This document shows positions 11,681-23,975 of a stretch of 64,000 nucleotides of DNA, piece by piece. Location: assembly GCF_050947335.1 (NCBI RefSeq), contig NC_134997.1, positions 5,456,001-5,520,000 on the forward strand, in the 5' to 3' direction. The position numbers and the translations under genes are program-made. The stretch's first letter is position 1, and each line of letters begins with the position of its first letter. The notes under the pieces were generated by a model. It was not told where the DNA came from. It saw only the letters and a list, made by a program, of their open reading frames with translations, and made no database searches. Source of the stretch: Megachile rotundata (Eukaryota > Arthropoda > Insecta > Hymenoptera > Megachilidae).

Positions 11681-12870
11681 AAATTGTTTTGGTCCTCGGA
11701 CTTTCCATTTTTTAATTTTGTAATTTTATCATTTTTTAATTCTTCAATTTTTCAGGCTTCCAATTATTCAGTTTTCCAATTTTGCAATCTTTTTATTCTG
11801 CAATCTTCTAATTTTTATGCCACGTTGCAATTTTGGAATTTTTCGATTTTTAAATTTTGCATTCTTTAATTTTCCAATTATTCGGTTTTTCAACTTTTTA
11901 ATTTTGCAATCTTTCAATTTCTAAATACAATATTTTAATTTTCCAATTCTGCAATCCTCAGTTCTTAAATTTTTACTTCTTCAATCTTCAATTCTTAAAT
12001 TGTTCAATCTCCAATTTTTAAATTTTTTAATTGTTCAATCTTCAATTCTTCAATTTCCAATTTCTGAGTTCCTCAAATTTTTGGACTTTGAATTTTATTG
12101 CTTGTAAATTCTCAAATTCCTGAATTTTCAAATACACAAATTTGTTTCTAATTCCCTATATTTTCTAAATTTTAAAATTATCAACTTTCCAAACCTGTCT
12201 TCAGCTTTCCAAATTGCTAGACTTTTAAATTACTAGATCCCTAAATACTTACATTAAAAAATCCCCAGATTCTCAAATGTTGAAATAGTTAAATCCCTAA
12301 ATTCCTAATTTACTAAATACTCAAATACCTAGGTATTCCTAAATTTCACAAATCTCAATTTTCTAGATTTCCAAAGTTCTAGATTCAAGAATACCTACAT
12401 ATAAAAGTCCCTTAGATCCTCAAATTTCCATGCTTGGAATTTCCTAGGTCTCCAGTTTCCTTGTCTCAAATTCCCTAAATTCCTGAATTTCGATCTTGCA
12501 ACTTTTCTGAATTGATAATTTCCTATATTCCTAATTTTCTAAGCCACCAATCCCTACATTTACCAAATGAAATGGTCCCGTATTTCTAGATCCTTAAATC
12601 CCTAGAGTCCCATACTCACTAGAAATCCCCAGATTCCCAAATGTTTGCCTCTACAATTCCCCAAATCCTTATATTTCTATATCTCTAATTCCCTAGATTC
12701 ATAAATTTCTACGTCCTCAGTTCCACGGATCCATAAATTGCCACATCTCGAATTCCCTAGATCCACAGATTTCAGTGTTTCCAATTTTCTGGTCCATCAC
12801 ATCTCTAGATCTTCAAGTTACTAAATTTATAGTTTTCTAAATTCCTAGATTCTCATATCCACTGTAAATA
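11681..12870. repeat. Degenerate TTTTCAATT / CCTAGATT minisatellite
   Basis: Left part to about 12060 is made of TTTTTAATTTTGCAATCTTC-like units. The right part drifts into TTCCTAAATTCCCTAGATT-like units, resembling the arrays at 24570-25590 and 30330-31400. Confidence 0.75.
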
Positions 12871-13269
12871 ATTAGATCCATATATGTCTATTATATAATA
12901 TATTAAAGTTCAAATTTGCAATATTGCTCATGGAAGAAAAGTTACAAATGATTTGAATAAAATTTTATTAATTCAGTTTAAAAAATTTTTTTATCTTGCA
13001 TAGCTTTAAGAAACTATAACTTAAAAAACAATTAATTATTTGTATGTATATCAAGAAGCTATAAAAAAATGTCAACAAAACATAATTAAAGAAAAATTTA
13101 CTGGATTCTGCAACCCAGTCAGAAGTGCACAGCAGCTGTTGTTGCACCAAATGACGACATGAAAAAGCTGCTTTCAGTACAATTCATTTACTGTACTGAA
13201 AATTGACCAAAACCTGTGTTTTATTACTTGGACAGAAATCCCTCTAGTACCGGACTTTCATTAACAAAA
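12871..13269. other. Unique AT-rich DNA
   Basis: No gene or repeat family recognised. Confidence 0.3.
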
Positions 13270-13334
13270 GTAATAACAGAAATAAAAATACGAATAAAGT
13301 ACATAAATTCTTTAAAAATTTTTATATAAATGTA

Positions 13335-13902
13335 TTAGGTTGTTCGGTAAGTAATTTCGTTTTTTCTCGACAGAGGATTTAATTGTATCTTTTTACAGCT
13401 ATCTTCACACTTAAACCGCAAATCATTATACATTTTAACAACTGATATAGCAGGGCTTTTTTGTGAACAATTTCCATTGATTCTACGCAGTAGTCTTTGG
13501 TTGGTGCCCCATCAAATATGGAAAGAGAAAAGCAGCATTTTCGGCATATTTTACTTTCTTACTATCGTAAAGGTAAAAATGCTGTTCAAGCAAGAAAAAA
13601 ATTGTCAGATATGTATAGAGAAGACGTATTAACAGAACGACAGTGCCAAAACTGGTTATTATTATTTATTCTGATCACTACAAAATTTTTTAAACGGTAA
13701 AACCTTCACTTCAAACGAGGAGGTGAAAATTCACTTGCATCAATTTTTTACCAACAAGGAACAAAAATTTTATGAACGTGGAATTATGCTACTGTCAGAA
13801 AGATGGTAAAGTTTATTGGACCAGAATTAACAATATATAATAGAATAAAATATTTATTCACTTTAAGAAAAAAAAAACGAAATTATTTTCCGAGCAACCC
13901 AA
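13335..13902 (+). mobile_element. Mariner deletion derivative
   Basis: A 568-bp element with termini TTAGGTTGTTCGGTAAG... and ...TTTCCGAGCAACCCAA as inverted repeats, and TA duplications at 13333-13334 and 13903-13904. It retains the start of the transposase and a trace of its C-terminus, with the centre deleted. Non-autonomous. Confidence 0.9.
13518..13700 (+). pseudogene. Truncated mariner transposase
   Basis: ATG at 13518 opens MEREKQHFRHILLSYYRKG, a typical mariner N-terminal helix-turn-helix start, and continues to RQCQNWL. There it meets a deletion junction and soon a stop. Sequence after 13720 in another frame resembles the C-terminal end (FYERGIMLLSERW). No catalytic Asp remains. Confidence 0.85.
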
Positions 13903-14161
13903 TATAAATATTAATATCACTATCAATCCACATAAAAATAACTCTCCATTAAACTCAACGCTAATTATGCACTACAAAGTAATAACAGAAATAAAAATAT
14001 GAACATTCATGATGTGCCATAGTACAAAGTAACCTCAACAGAACAAAATATCTAAATTCTTCAAAAATTTTTATATAAATGTATAACAGTGTTAATAATA
14101 TCACTACCAACTCACATGAAAATAATTCTCCATTAAACTCAACGTTAATTATGCACTACAA

Positions 14162-14685
14162 GGGAGCTGTCACGATTGTATCTTGAAAAACATCAATGTA
14201 TCAAAGATTATCCAGTTACGACTGAATTCAGCCGGTAACTTACAATTCCAAGGATCTTTTCCGTCATGATTGATGCACGAGGTCTCGAAATAAAATCGGA
14301 TGTACTCGAGATACATCGAGTGGCCACTGGACGTAGGCAAAACAATACGCGAGAAAAAAGAAAAAAGAGTTACAATCTTGTCGAGAGGATCGAGATCAGC
14401 GCGCATAATCGTTCGAGAACGAGCCAGTTCGAGGCGGTTCTGTGGCTGTTGTACCATGGACTCTCACGTCCTCGTTGCCCGACGCTTCTTTGAATTCATT
14501 ATTCATTACTTTCAAGCGATAGATCCGCGAGACACTCTGGGTGCTCGTTAAACACGACACCATTGGTTACAGTTACAGTACCTTCCTTTCAATTTATGGC
14601 TTCGGCGCTACGCTTTTTCGTCCGTAACGGGCTCCGAAATAGACAACGAGGTTAGGTCAATCTCGCCATTCTTCAATGGACTCCT
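14162..14685. other. Unique GC-richer DNA
   Basis: A unique island with moderate GC. Open frames on both strands (75-95 codons) overlap each other and show no family features. Possible conserved noncoding DNA. Confidence 0.35.
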
Positions 14686-15475
14686 ACCGCGAAATTTGAT
14701 TTATGACGTTTGCAGATCCTTAAATTAAAAAATTTTTGAATTATTGAATTTATACAATTGCAAATTTTTTTAAATTTCGGGGTTTTAAGATTGGTCGCTT
14801 TAAAATTTCCCGCGCAATTTATATTGCAGAATTTGATTTGTAATATTTCCAAATAGTTAAACACTTGAATTTGTAAATTTCGTAAATTTTCAAGCTCATA
14901 AATTTATAAATTTCTGAATATCTGAATCTGTTAAACTTGGAAGTTTTCAAACTTCCACGTTTTTAAATTCCGCGCGAAATTTGATTTGTAAAATTTTGAA
15001 ATCTTCAAATTCTTAAATTTTCAAGCCCTTGATCTCATAAATTTATAAATTCTTAAATTATCAAATACTTATATTTGTAAATTTATAAATTTCTAAGTTT
15101 TCAAACTTCTGCATTTTTGAATTTCACGCGAAATTTGATTTGTAAAATTTTGAAATTTTTGAATTCTTGAATTTTCAAGCCCTTGAACTCATAAATTTAT
15201 AAATTCTTAAATTATTAAATCCTCAAATTTTTATGTTTATAAGTTCCTACGTTTTCTAAATTTCAAAGTTTTCGAGCTTTCAAATTTTGGAATTCCGCGC
15301 GAAATTTGATTTGTAAAATTTCGAAATCTGCAAATTCTTAAATTTTCAATCCCTTGATCTCATAAATTATCAAATTCTCAAATTTGTAAATATATAAATT
15401 CCCTTTATAAATTCGTTTTCTTAATTTCAAGCTTTCAAATTTTTGAATTTCGCGCAAAATTTGATTTGCTTAATA
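14686..15475. repeat. Tandem repeat, unit about 160 bp
   Basis: The marker CGCGAAATTTGATTTGTAAAA recurs near 14687 (partial), 14969, 15125, 15298 and 15450 (partial), about 155-170 bases apart. It is accompanied by TTTTCAAGCCCTTGA and CTCATAAATTTATAAATTC in a constant order. A diverged long-period array, distinct from the short minisatellites. Confidence 0.8.
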
Positions 15476-16300
15476 CTTCTGATTCGTAGGTAATATTTGT
15501 TGTACAAGCTGTTGGAATATTGTTTCTCGCTTTTTTTCTATGTTAATTTTTTATTTTAAATTATATGTGCATTATACACAGGTATGTTCAGTGTCAATAT
15601 TTATTTATATATTGACAGTATTGACGTTTATTCAATTATTTATTGACGGTGACATTTATAAATTTATTTACTTATTGACATTATGGACGTTCATTCATTT
15701 ACTGATATTATTAACATGTAAACATTCGTTTATCAACATTATTGATATTTAATTATTTATTTATTATCATAATTTATTTAATATAATTATTAACATCAAT
15801 GAAATTTATTTATTTTACTGACACTATTAACATTTACTTATTAAATAAACAAAACACGTAACCTTTAATATTAAAAATATTAATATTCATTTATTTTCAA
15901 CAGAAAGTTAAAAATAATAACAGAGATATAATTAGCAATATAATTTAATTTGTTAATGGATACAATCCTTTGTGATATAACGTGGAGATTATTTTAAACG
16001 ATTGCAGCTTCAAGGCAGCCAACATAATATCAATTTAACCGAACTCAATTTAAGTTCATTATGATAATAAAGTGCGTATACACTTTATTGGATACTCTAT
16101 ATATAATTTGTTCCATCAGATAACTTATACGCAGGCTATTACAATATGACATAATAAATATTCGTGCATCCATTGATTTTTATTAAAAACAAATGATATA
16201 TATAATTTTGTAATATTTATAATTAATAATTTCATGATATAATTTCTTCATATTTATATTTAAATCTTGTAGTAATATAATCTCATCATTTTTATAAATA
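15476..16300. other. Unique AT-rich DNA
   Basis: TTATTGACATTATT-like short motifs recur at 15560-15840 (a weak ~30-40 base repetition). No gene. Confidence 0.35.
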
Positions 16301-16472
16301 TTAGGTTGGGAAATAAGTTCGTAGCGTTTTGACATTTTCTTTTTTTTACAGCGACATTTTGTAATTTGCAAGGGGTTATAATATTCATTCGATAGAGCTC
16401 TTTCTGCTCTACAAAACTGTGTTAATTGTTTTTTTCAGTAGTTTCATTCGTTATTACTATTGAGGCTCAGAA

Positions 16473-16847
16473 ATGGAATATCCAGGAGGTGAAAATTAGC
16501 ACTTTCGACACCTCTTCTTCTTCGCTGTCCATCGCGGCCAAAAAGCTGCTGAAGCAGCCCGAGATATTTGCAATGTATACGGAGAAGGTGTCATAGGTGA
16601 GTCGACAGCACGGAAATGGTTTGCAAAATTTAAAAATGGCGATTTTAACGTCGAAAACCCGCCCCGCAGCGGAAGACCTTCTGAGTTCGACGAAAAGCGT
16701 TTCCGAGCACTTGTGAAGCAAGATGGTCTTCAAACTAGTCGTGAATTGGTCGAAAAAATGAACTGTGACCACAAAACTATTCTCAATCATCTTCATTCAA
16801 TGAGAGTTGTCGAAAAATTGGGAGCCTGGGTGCCTCACGAAGTGAAT
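16473..16847 (+). pseudogene. Mariner (cecropia-like) transposase fragment, left arm
   Basis: N-terminal region of a mariner transposase with the frame broken at the start. Recognisable strings include GVIGESTARKWFAKFKNG, PPRSGRPSEFDEKRF, SRELVEKMNCDHKTILNHL and EKLGAWVPHE. This is the helix-turn-helix DNA-binding part; no catalytic domain is present. Resemblance is to cecropia/Hsmar-type mariners. Confidence 0.88.
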
Positions 16848-16873
16848 GCTACGAACTTCTTGCCCAACCTTAG

Positions 16874-17047
16874 GTTGAATTTTGCAAACCATTTCCGTGC
16901 TGTCGACTCACCTATGACACCTTCTCCGTATACATTGCAAATATCTCGGCCTGTTTCAGCAACTTTTCACAACTTTTTGGCCGCGATGGAAAGCGAAGAA
17001 GAGCAGGTTTCGAAAATGCTGCTTTTTACTTTCTTGATATTCCATTT
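16874..17047 (-). pseudogene. Mariner transposase N-terminus, inverted arm
   Basis: On the minus strand an ATG at about 17047 opens MEYQESKKQHFRNLLFF, a cleaner version of the transposase start than the left arm. After a frame shift it runs toward the ARKWFAKF region, where the arm ends. A duplicated fragment, not a gene. Confidence 0.8.
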
Positions 17048-17217
17048 CTGAGCCTCAATAGTAATGACGAATAAATCTACTGAAAAAAACGATTAACACA
17101 GTTTTGTAGAGCAGAAAGAGCTCTATCGAGTGAATATTATAACCTCTTGCAAATTGCAAAATGTCGCCGCAAAAAAAAGAAAATGTCAAAATGTTACGAA
17201 CTTATTCTCCAACCTAA

Positions 17218-18919
17218 TAATAATTTCATGATATAACTTCATATTTATAATTAGTCATTTCATAATATTTGTAAGTAATAATTTCATGTTTATTATTAAT
17301 AATCTCGTAATATTATTTTGTAATATCTGTGGTCGAAAATGGTCTGTGAGGAAAGAAAATAGGATGATCGCCACTGCATTTTATGAGAGCAAAAAGATAA
17401 TCCTATTTATTAGGTCTATTAAGAGACAGTATAAAACACAGGGACACCCTAAATCTCAGAGCAGTTGACGATTAAATTTCTGAGAGGGCCAGAATGAATC
17501 GTGTTGAAGATTTAGGTACCACTTTAACTCCTAAAATGGTTTAAATAGAAGCTTCTTCTTTTAAAAACGAAGTTACGTTTTCAATTCTACGCTTTTAATT
17601 ACAGTTCTTTTCAATTCTACGTTCTTTTAAAAAGAAGTTAATTTTATAAAATAAAGTTTTATACTTTAAACATATAAACTCAATAAAATGTATACATGTT
17701 TCATTGCTATACAGTTTAATATACAAAATGAATAGAGGTTATGTAGATATTATAGTGCACATCTTAAGATTGTAAATATTCAAAATGGCCATTGTCAACG
17801 TCTAATATTCTTGATGTAATTTTTATATTTGATATTAATATTAAAAATGTGCAAATGGACATTATGTTTTTTGGCCAGTATACAAATAATATAATTGCAT
17901 AAATTTTAAATAAAAATATTTAAGTGTGTTAAAAAAGTACAGAATATAAAATACGTATGAATAAATGTGATTAAATATGATTAATCACATATATACATGT
18001 AATTAATAAATTTAGATATGATTACATATTTTGTACTTTAATTATTCATCAATATATGTAACATATATTTAACATAATATACTAATATATTAATTATATT
18101 TATTCGTCAACACATATGACTATGATTCAATATAATAAATATGTATAATATGAAACAGAAATACTTATCTAAATAAAAAAAGAGAATATTACATACAAGA
18201 TATTAATACAAATGAGAATATTACAAAAAAAAAGGCGAAACAAAAAATGGAATGCTAAAAGAGATATCTGAGCACCATCGTTAAAAATAAATTTTAGAAT
18301 CGTATATTATAGAGCTTTGAACCCTTCTTCAATAGACACTTGAAAATTGTTTCCGTTTGATGTTGGGCCAAATTTATGATTACTATACCCTTTCCATGCA
18401 ACGTGCACGGTACATGTACCATTATGAGAATACTTCAAAAGAACCGTGCATTTTATTTCTTTTCTAGAACTATTTGTTTTCCAATATTTTCTCACTTTTT
18501 TTACAAATATTGTAAAACTTATAATTACATAATTAGTATGATAAAGATCATTAGGATATAGAATGATTTATGAAAAAATTATCCCTTCAAAGTATTTTTT
18601 TAAAACATTAAATTTACACCGGTAACTTCTCAGAAAATAATAAAAAAAAAAAAACAATAAAAAGTTCTCCAAAAATCTTCACGTAATTAGAAATATTTCT
18701 GTAACTTACTTTTTGAATAAATAAGTAAATATATAGTTATTTTAATATTTGTAAATCACCTATTACTACCTATAAAAATTATAATTATAGATCCATTGTT
18801 TACACAAAAATTCTAAATTTATGAAAACAAGAAAGCGTATTTTATTTGTTAAATAAATTTTTATAATTTCCTGAGAAGGTTAACTGAATTTGCGCCAAAA
18901 ATATGTAACGCAAAATTAA
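17218..18919. other. AT-rich intronic DNA
   Basis: AT-rich with short ATTTCATGATATAA and ATATATTAAT-like repetition. No gene recognised. Confidence 0.35.
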
Positions 18920-18965
18920 ATCTTGGTATCATCCAAAATGAAATCTTGAGTGTTCACTGATTTAC

Positions 18966-19142
18966 ACTCTGCAATTTTGATTGTAATTATAATTGTTAAA
19001 AAAATTGTGAATATAATTGTAATTGTAATTGTAACTATAATTTTAATTATAACGTTAATTGTAACTGTGTCTGTAATTATAATTGTAATTGTAGCTGTAA
19101 TTATAATTGTAACTGTAACTGTAACTATAATTGTAATATGTG
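18966..19142. repeat. TGTAAT hexanucleotide microsatellite
   Basis: Variants of (TGTAAT)n and (TGTAAC)n such as AATTGTAATTGTAACTATAA. Because the unit is six bases, it gives artificial Ile/Val/Thr-rich frames on both strands. Confidence 0.85.
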
Positions 19143-19149
19143 TTTCGTA

Positions 19150-21284
19150 AAAGGTATGTAATTTAAAAATAACTAAATATTTTGCACATTTGGCAGAAAT
19201 CGGTTCGATCACCTTTCATTTGTAGTCACTTAATAAGATCAGCAAACATTTCGTCGAATTATTCTGCAACCAGAGTCGCTGACTCGGCCAGGAAGTAATC
19301 CAGAAACGTTTCAAGTTTGCGTGGCCATTAAAGTCGGATCAGCAAAGTTTACGCGATCGATCGTCTTTCCCTGGCTGAGTTCATTGATATACTTCGTTTA
19401 TTTTTCCCATTTCTGGTGGCTAGATCCAATTAACTTAATCGTACGAATTTATTTAATCAAACTTTCGCGAAATCAACCTATATAATTTAAATAAACAAAT
19501 ACTTTATTCAATTTAACCAATGCTATATTTAATTTTACCTTATTCTATTTAGTTTAATAAATACTTTAGTAAATACTTTATCCTCCTCACTTTTTTCCTC
19601 ATTTATTTCATTTGAACAAATATTTTATTTTATTTCACTTTATTCTTTTAAGTTTAATTTAATTAAACAAATATTTTAAAGATCTTATTTGATCTTATTT
19701 TATTATTTGTACTTTTTTTAATTTAGCAGATGCTTTAAATTCATTTTTGTAACCCAATACTTAAATTCTTTTGTAGTAACCCAAGATACACAAAAGTGCA
19801 CTAATAAGTGCACTGAGTAGTTGAAAAAAGGAAATAAATATTAATTTTTGGTAAAAAATTAAACACTATATTAATTACCAAAAGTAATTGGTTCTAAAGG
19901 TAGTCTTAAATCTTCATTTTGAATATACAATATTCAAGGTCAGCATTAAATTCCTTGAAAACTTCCACGTTTTTATATTTTTATAAATCTGTGACCAAAA
20001 ACCGAGGGCGGCCATGACTGTTTCTGAACTACAATGTCCAGCAAATTAGCAACTTTCAAAAATTATGACAATTTTCCCTATGTAAAATGTTGACGCAAGA
20101 AGACTGCATCGCATGACGCCTAAAAAACATATCCAATTTCCACAAAACAAATTATAACAAAATGTACCCGAAAGAAAATTAGAATTAAAAAGAATTAAAT
20201 AAACTGAAGCTGTCATCTCAGTGATTCCCCGTTTAACAGTTAACAGGATCACTATATAAATACTCGTTTACGGACATATTTTACCTGTGCCTATTCAACA
20301 AATTGTTCTGGAGTAAAAAGTGAAATATCTACAGCTCTTTCGATGAATTTTATGACGTTCAACGATTTCTCGTCGAGCAGCATCGGCTTCAATCAGCGCC
20401 GTCACGTGGCCAGCCATTGCATAACCCGGTCTGACCGTGCCACATACCGGCGGTTCGTGTTAGCGGTAGGAAACCATTGTTTAAATTTGCAAACTACCTA
20501 ATGATAGGACAGAACCGAACAAGGCCTCTGCAATTTTCAACTGCCAGCTGGTTTCCGATCACGTCTACTAAGTTTAGACTGGCAGCTGAGTGTCATCGCA
20601 CTTGGTGTCACTGCTGGACTCCATAGTTATCCTCAAGGTTTAACAAACTTCTTTCGTATGATCATCTATCTATCTTGTATTCTCAATATTTCCGTTATAG
20701 GAATAATGACTTTCTTATGATGGCTACTATTACGTTGGTACAAATGTTTAGGTTGGTACGCATGAAGAGAAAAAGGTGCAGTGGAGAAAGTGTAAAAATC
20801 ACGTGCAAAAAACTTTTATGATTTATGACATATTACTGAGTAAAGTGTCACTGTTAATATCTAGCAAATATACAAGACTAGTATTTTCTATTTCCTTCTC
20901 TTATTATTATAGAGAAAATTATGTTTACAACGCCGAGAGTATGTTTGTTATATTTGTTAGGTTACATGCTAACTTACAGTTGCATGTTAAATCATTGTGC
21001 GATTGTTAAATTCATATTAACGTTATAAATGGATGATTTATATCTTTCTTATGACAATTGAACATAGCTGAGGATAATTGTGGATAATTATCATCCAAGG
21101 ATTTAGGAATATGTTTTTGTATATATGCTCTAATTAACCTAACCTATTGATAGGTTTTTTCCAGTGTTTATCCTGATGTGATGAGTAATGATATATAAAA
21201 ATAGCCATATTGTGCATAGATATTTTACATAAAATTTTGTATAGGAATTGTTTATTCAGGCATTTCACAAATTCTATAACAGTG
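19150..21284. other. Unique DNA with GC-richer islands
   Basis: GC-richer patches at about 19240-19400 and 20330-20660 (for example CATACCGGCGGTTCG) are embedded in AT-rich sequence. No gene was recognised. The islands are candidates for conserved noncoding elements of the I(h) intron. Confidence 0.35.
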
Positions 21285-21289
21285 GAATA

Positions 21290-21375
21290 TAGTTTACTAC
21301 AAAGAATAAATAAAGAATGTAGTTGATTACAAAGAATAAATGTAGAATATAGTTGATTACAAAGAATAAATGAAG
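21290..21375. repeat. Short 30-bp tandem repeat
   Basis: Nearly three copies of ACAAAGAATAAATG(T)AGAAT with TAGTTGATT at a 30-base spacing. Confidence 0.75.
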
Positions 21376-22789
21376 ATCACCTTAATACAGGGAGTTACAT
21401 GAAAATAACATTTAACGCTAAAACAACAAAACTAGTTATTTTACCTGATCACAAATTATCTTTTTAATTTACAAAATTTATTAAGGTGCTTTTGTTGAAA
21501 TCTATATTAATATCGATATGAATTAATGTGTATATTATTTTTTATCATTTGTTTATTCATTTTTCTATTTTATTTTAATTTTAAGTAACATATGTTTTAT
21601 GCGTTAGTAGGTTTAATATTAATTGGACCAAAGAAATAAACTATCATAGTTTAGATTTAACATGAATTAGATTATTACAGTTTTTAAACTAGAGTTTAGC
21701 CATTCACCGAGTCATTTATTTTAGAAATGAAGAAAGTGAAGATAATGCTAGGAATAGAATATACATTTTTATTCGTAAACAATTTTAATGGACATAACTG
21801 AAATTTCCTAATATTTTAAAAGATGTTTATTTTGACAATGATATAAGTTCACTAGTGTATAATAAAATGTTTATTTTTTTTAACCAACACTTTAAACACT
21901 ATTGGATAATAAACATACAATCTAACAGTACAAAATTATCTACAAACATTATCTCACAGTACAAAATATAAAAAATTGATGCAATATTTTTAAATTCATT
22001 AAAATGCAAATCCTTATGTATCTTGCAAAACAAAAAGTGGACTAGCAATCAATTATAAATTTCATGATTGCAGCCATCGGTTAATTGTCATGATGGAAAG
22101 AATTTATAACAAGAGGTAACTTAATGGCTTGAAAGGAGCTGAAATTCGAGGCTGGCATTTTCAGCGTTCTAATGTAGCCCCAGGAGGCAGAAAACAATTT
22201 CGCGGTAATTATAATTCCGAACGCGAACAACAACGATAGCCGAAACAGACGAAGGCATTAACGGAACGGCACCGTTCCCTTTAAGCGTTTTTTCTTAATT
22301 GATCGCCGAATAAAACTCGATAGGCCGCGAGTAAAATGGCCGTGCAGTTAGGAACAAGCAACACTCCGCTTTCCAGCTTCATTGCACGCGCCTCGATAAT
22401 AACAATTTGCAGTTAACCCCCTGGAGAGGGTGCACTGGGTTAACCCTTTGTACTCCAAGACTTTTTTTTTGTTCTCGAGAAGTAGCAACTCGAGGCTTGA
22501 AACGATAATTTTGTATTCATTGTTGTACTGTGAGGTGTAGATCGATACTGGGTTTATGTACGAATATAGTCAATTTATGTTCGGTTAAACTACCAAACCG
22601 GTCAAGTAGCCATTTTACAAGCTGCTTGAAGCTACAAAATTTGTTACGTTTCCTTGAAATCTGTGTCGATTTTAAGCTAAGATATTCATGTTTCTTTGTC
22701 TGCTTATTTTACAACTTCAGTTTTAAAGTATGCATTATATGATTTAGTGTTAATAAAGGTGACAGTGATAATGATGGATGTGGCAGTTT
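21376..22789. other. Unique DNA, including GC-richer island
   Basis: AT-rich to about 22080, then a GC-richer island (22080-22470) with AACGGAACGGCACCGTTCC, whose GGAACGG and CCGTTCC halves are nearly palindromic, and several CG-rich strings. No coding signature. Confidence 0.35.
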
Positions 22790-23240
22790 GGAAATCGTGA
22801 TATTATGAAATTAAGAAATTGAGAAATTAAGAGTTTGGAAATTATGTGATTTGGATATATGGAAATTTATCAATACATAAATTGAAAAATTTGAAAATAT
22901 AAGAAATTAAAAAATTAAAAAATTAAACATTTAGGAACTTGAAAATTTGACTATTAGGGAATTTGAAGATTTAAGAAATTAGCAAAGTGTAAAATTATAA
23001 AATTGAGAAATTGAAAAACTGAGAACTTGAGAAGATGCAAAGTTAAGAGTATGAAAAATTGAAAAATTGAGGATTTGTCAGTTTGAGAATCTAAAAATTT
23101 GACAATTTAAACGTTTAACACTCTAAACATTTGACAATTTCAACATTTGATAATTTGAGAATCTAAGAATCTGAAAATAAAAATATTTGAAAATATAAAA
23201 GTACAAGCTCCAGTAAAATTGAAAAACAAAACTACATGCA
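22790..23240. repeat. Degenerate GAAATTGAGAATTT minisatellite
   Basis: Short units such as AAATTAAGAAATTGAGAAATT and TTTGACAATTTAAAC: the G-rich-strand version of the AAATTCTC repeats at the start of the window. Confidence 0.75.
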
Positions 23241-23975
23241 CTTAAACATTTTCAAATTTCAAAATGTACCAAATTAAAATAATCATAATTGAGATGATTC
23301 AAGGCTTGTTTAGGATTCGAGAAACATTTAAGAAGGACTGTAGGGAGAACGATGCAGAGAAGGCAGATTGAATGGTGTGTACGGTATAATGGCAGTTAAA
23401 ATCGTGCCGTGCTAGCATCAGCTGTAAGAATGATCTCAGAATAATCATCCGATTAAGCTAGAGAGGCTACTGTGTCACTGTGGGCACGTTGTTCAGCGGA
23501 TCGCACGTGTCTCGTGTATGCTCTTCTTTCTCTCTTTGCAGAGAATGCTTGCAACCATCATTCGCATTTCTGTTTCAATGTGTTGTCAGAATTAATGCTA
23601 TACTATCTATTTGTTTGTAGGTTACGTCTAATGAAATTATTATTTTACTATATTTATAAAAAATTTATTAATTATATTCATTATTGTTATTCTAGTAATA
23701 TAATGTTAGTATAACATATTTTTTCAACTTGTTAATAATTGTAAATTTTAATAAATTTATCACTAATGTATTAATAAATGTACTATTCTACTAATAATAA
23801 ATTTTATGGTATATTTTTATTACTATTATTAATATTTATTACTACCAACAACAGTATTACTATTGTATAATATTATACAATATTATAAATATTATTCCCA
23901 ACAATAACAATTATTACTAGTGATAACAATAATTACAGCTACTATTTTTAGCCGCACTATAGATTTAAAGTAATA
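23241..23975. other. Unique DNA, AT-rich at the right
   Basis: A small GC-richer island at about 23330-23570, then AT-rich sequence with TATTACTA-like motifs. No gene recognised. Confidence 0.3.

Larger units (their letters stand above)
13270..14161. repeat. Local tandem duplication interrupted by a mariner
   Basis: The flanks of the mariner at 13335 (TAATAACAGAAATAAAAATA at 13270 and CTCCATTAAACTCAACGCTA with ATTATGCACTACAAAG at 13942-13979) reappear uninterrupted at 13980-14161. The ancestral unit was about 180 bp in two copies, and the mariner inserted into the left copy only. Confidence 0.8.
16301..17217. mobile_element. Fold-back (palindromic) mariner derivative
   Basis: Starts TTAGGTTGGGAAATAAGTTC and ends GAACTTATTCTCCAACCTAA, with TA at 16299-16300 and 17218-17219. 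The left ~350 bases (16301-16650) reappear inverted at about 16874-17217, including the transposase start and GTCGACAGCACGG. A central single-copy part (16650-16847) continues the left-hand transposase. A third, internal terminus-like sequence lies at 16848-16872 (GAACTTCTTGCCCAACCT) exactly at the junction. The arms differ by many point changes and small indels, which argues against an assembly artefact. Confidence 0.88.
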
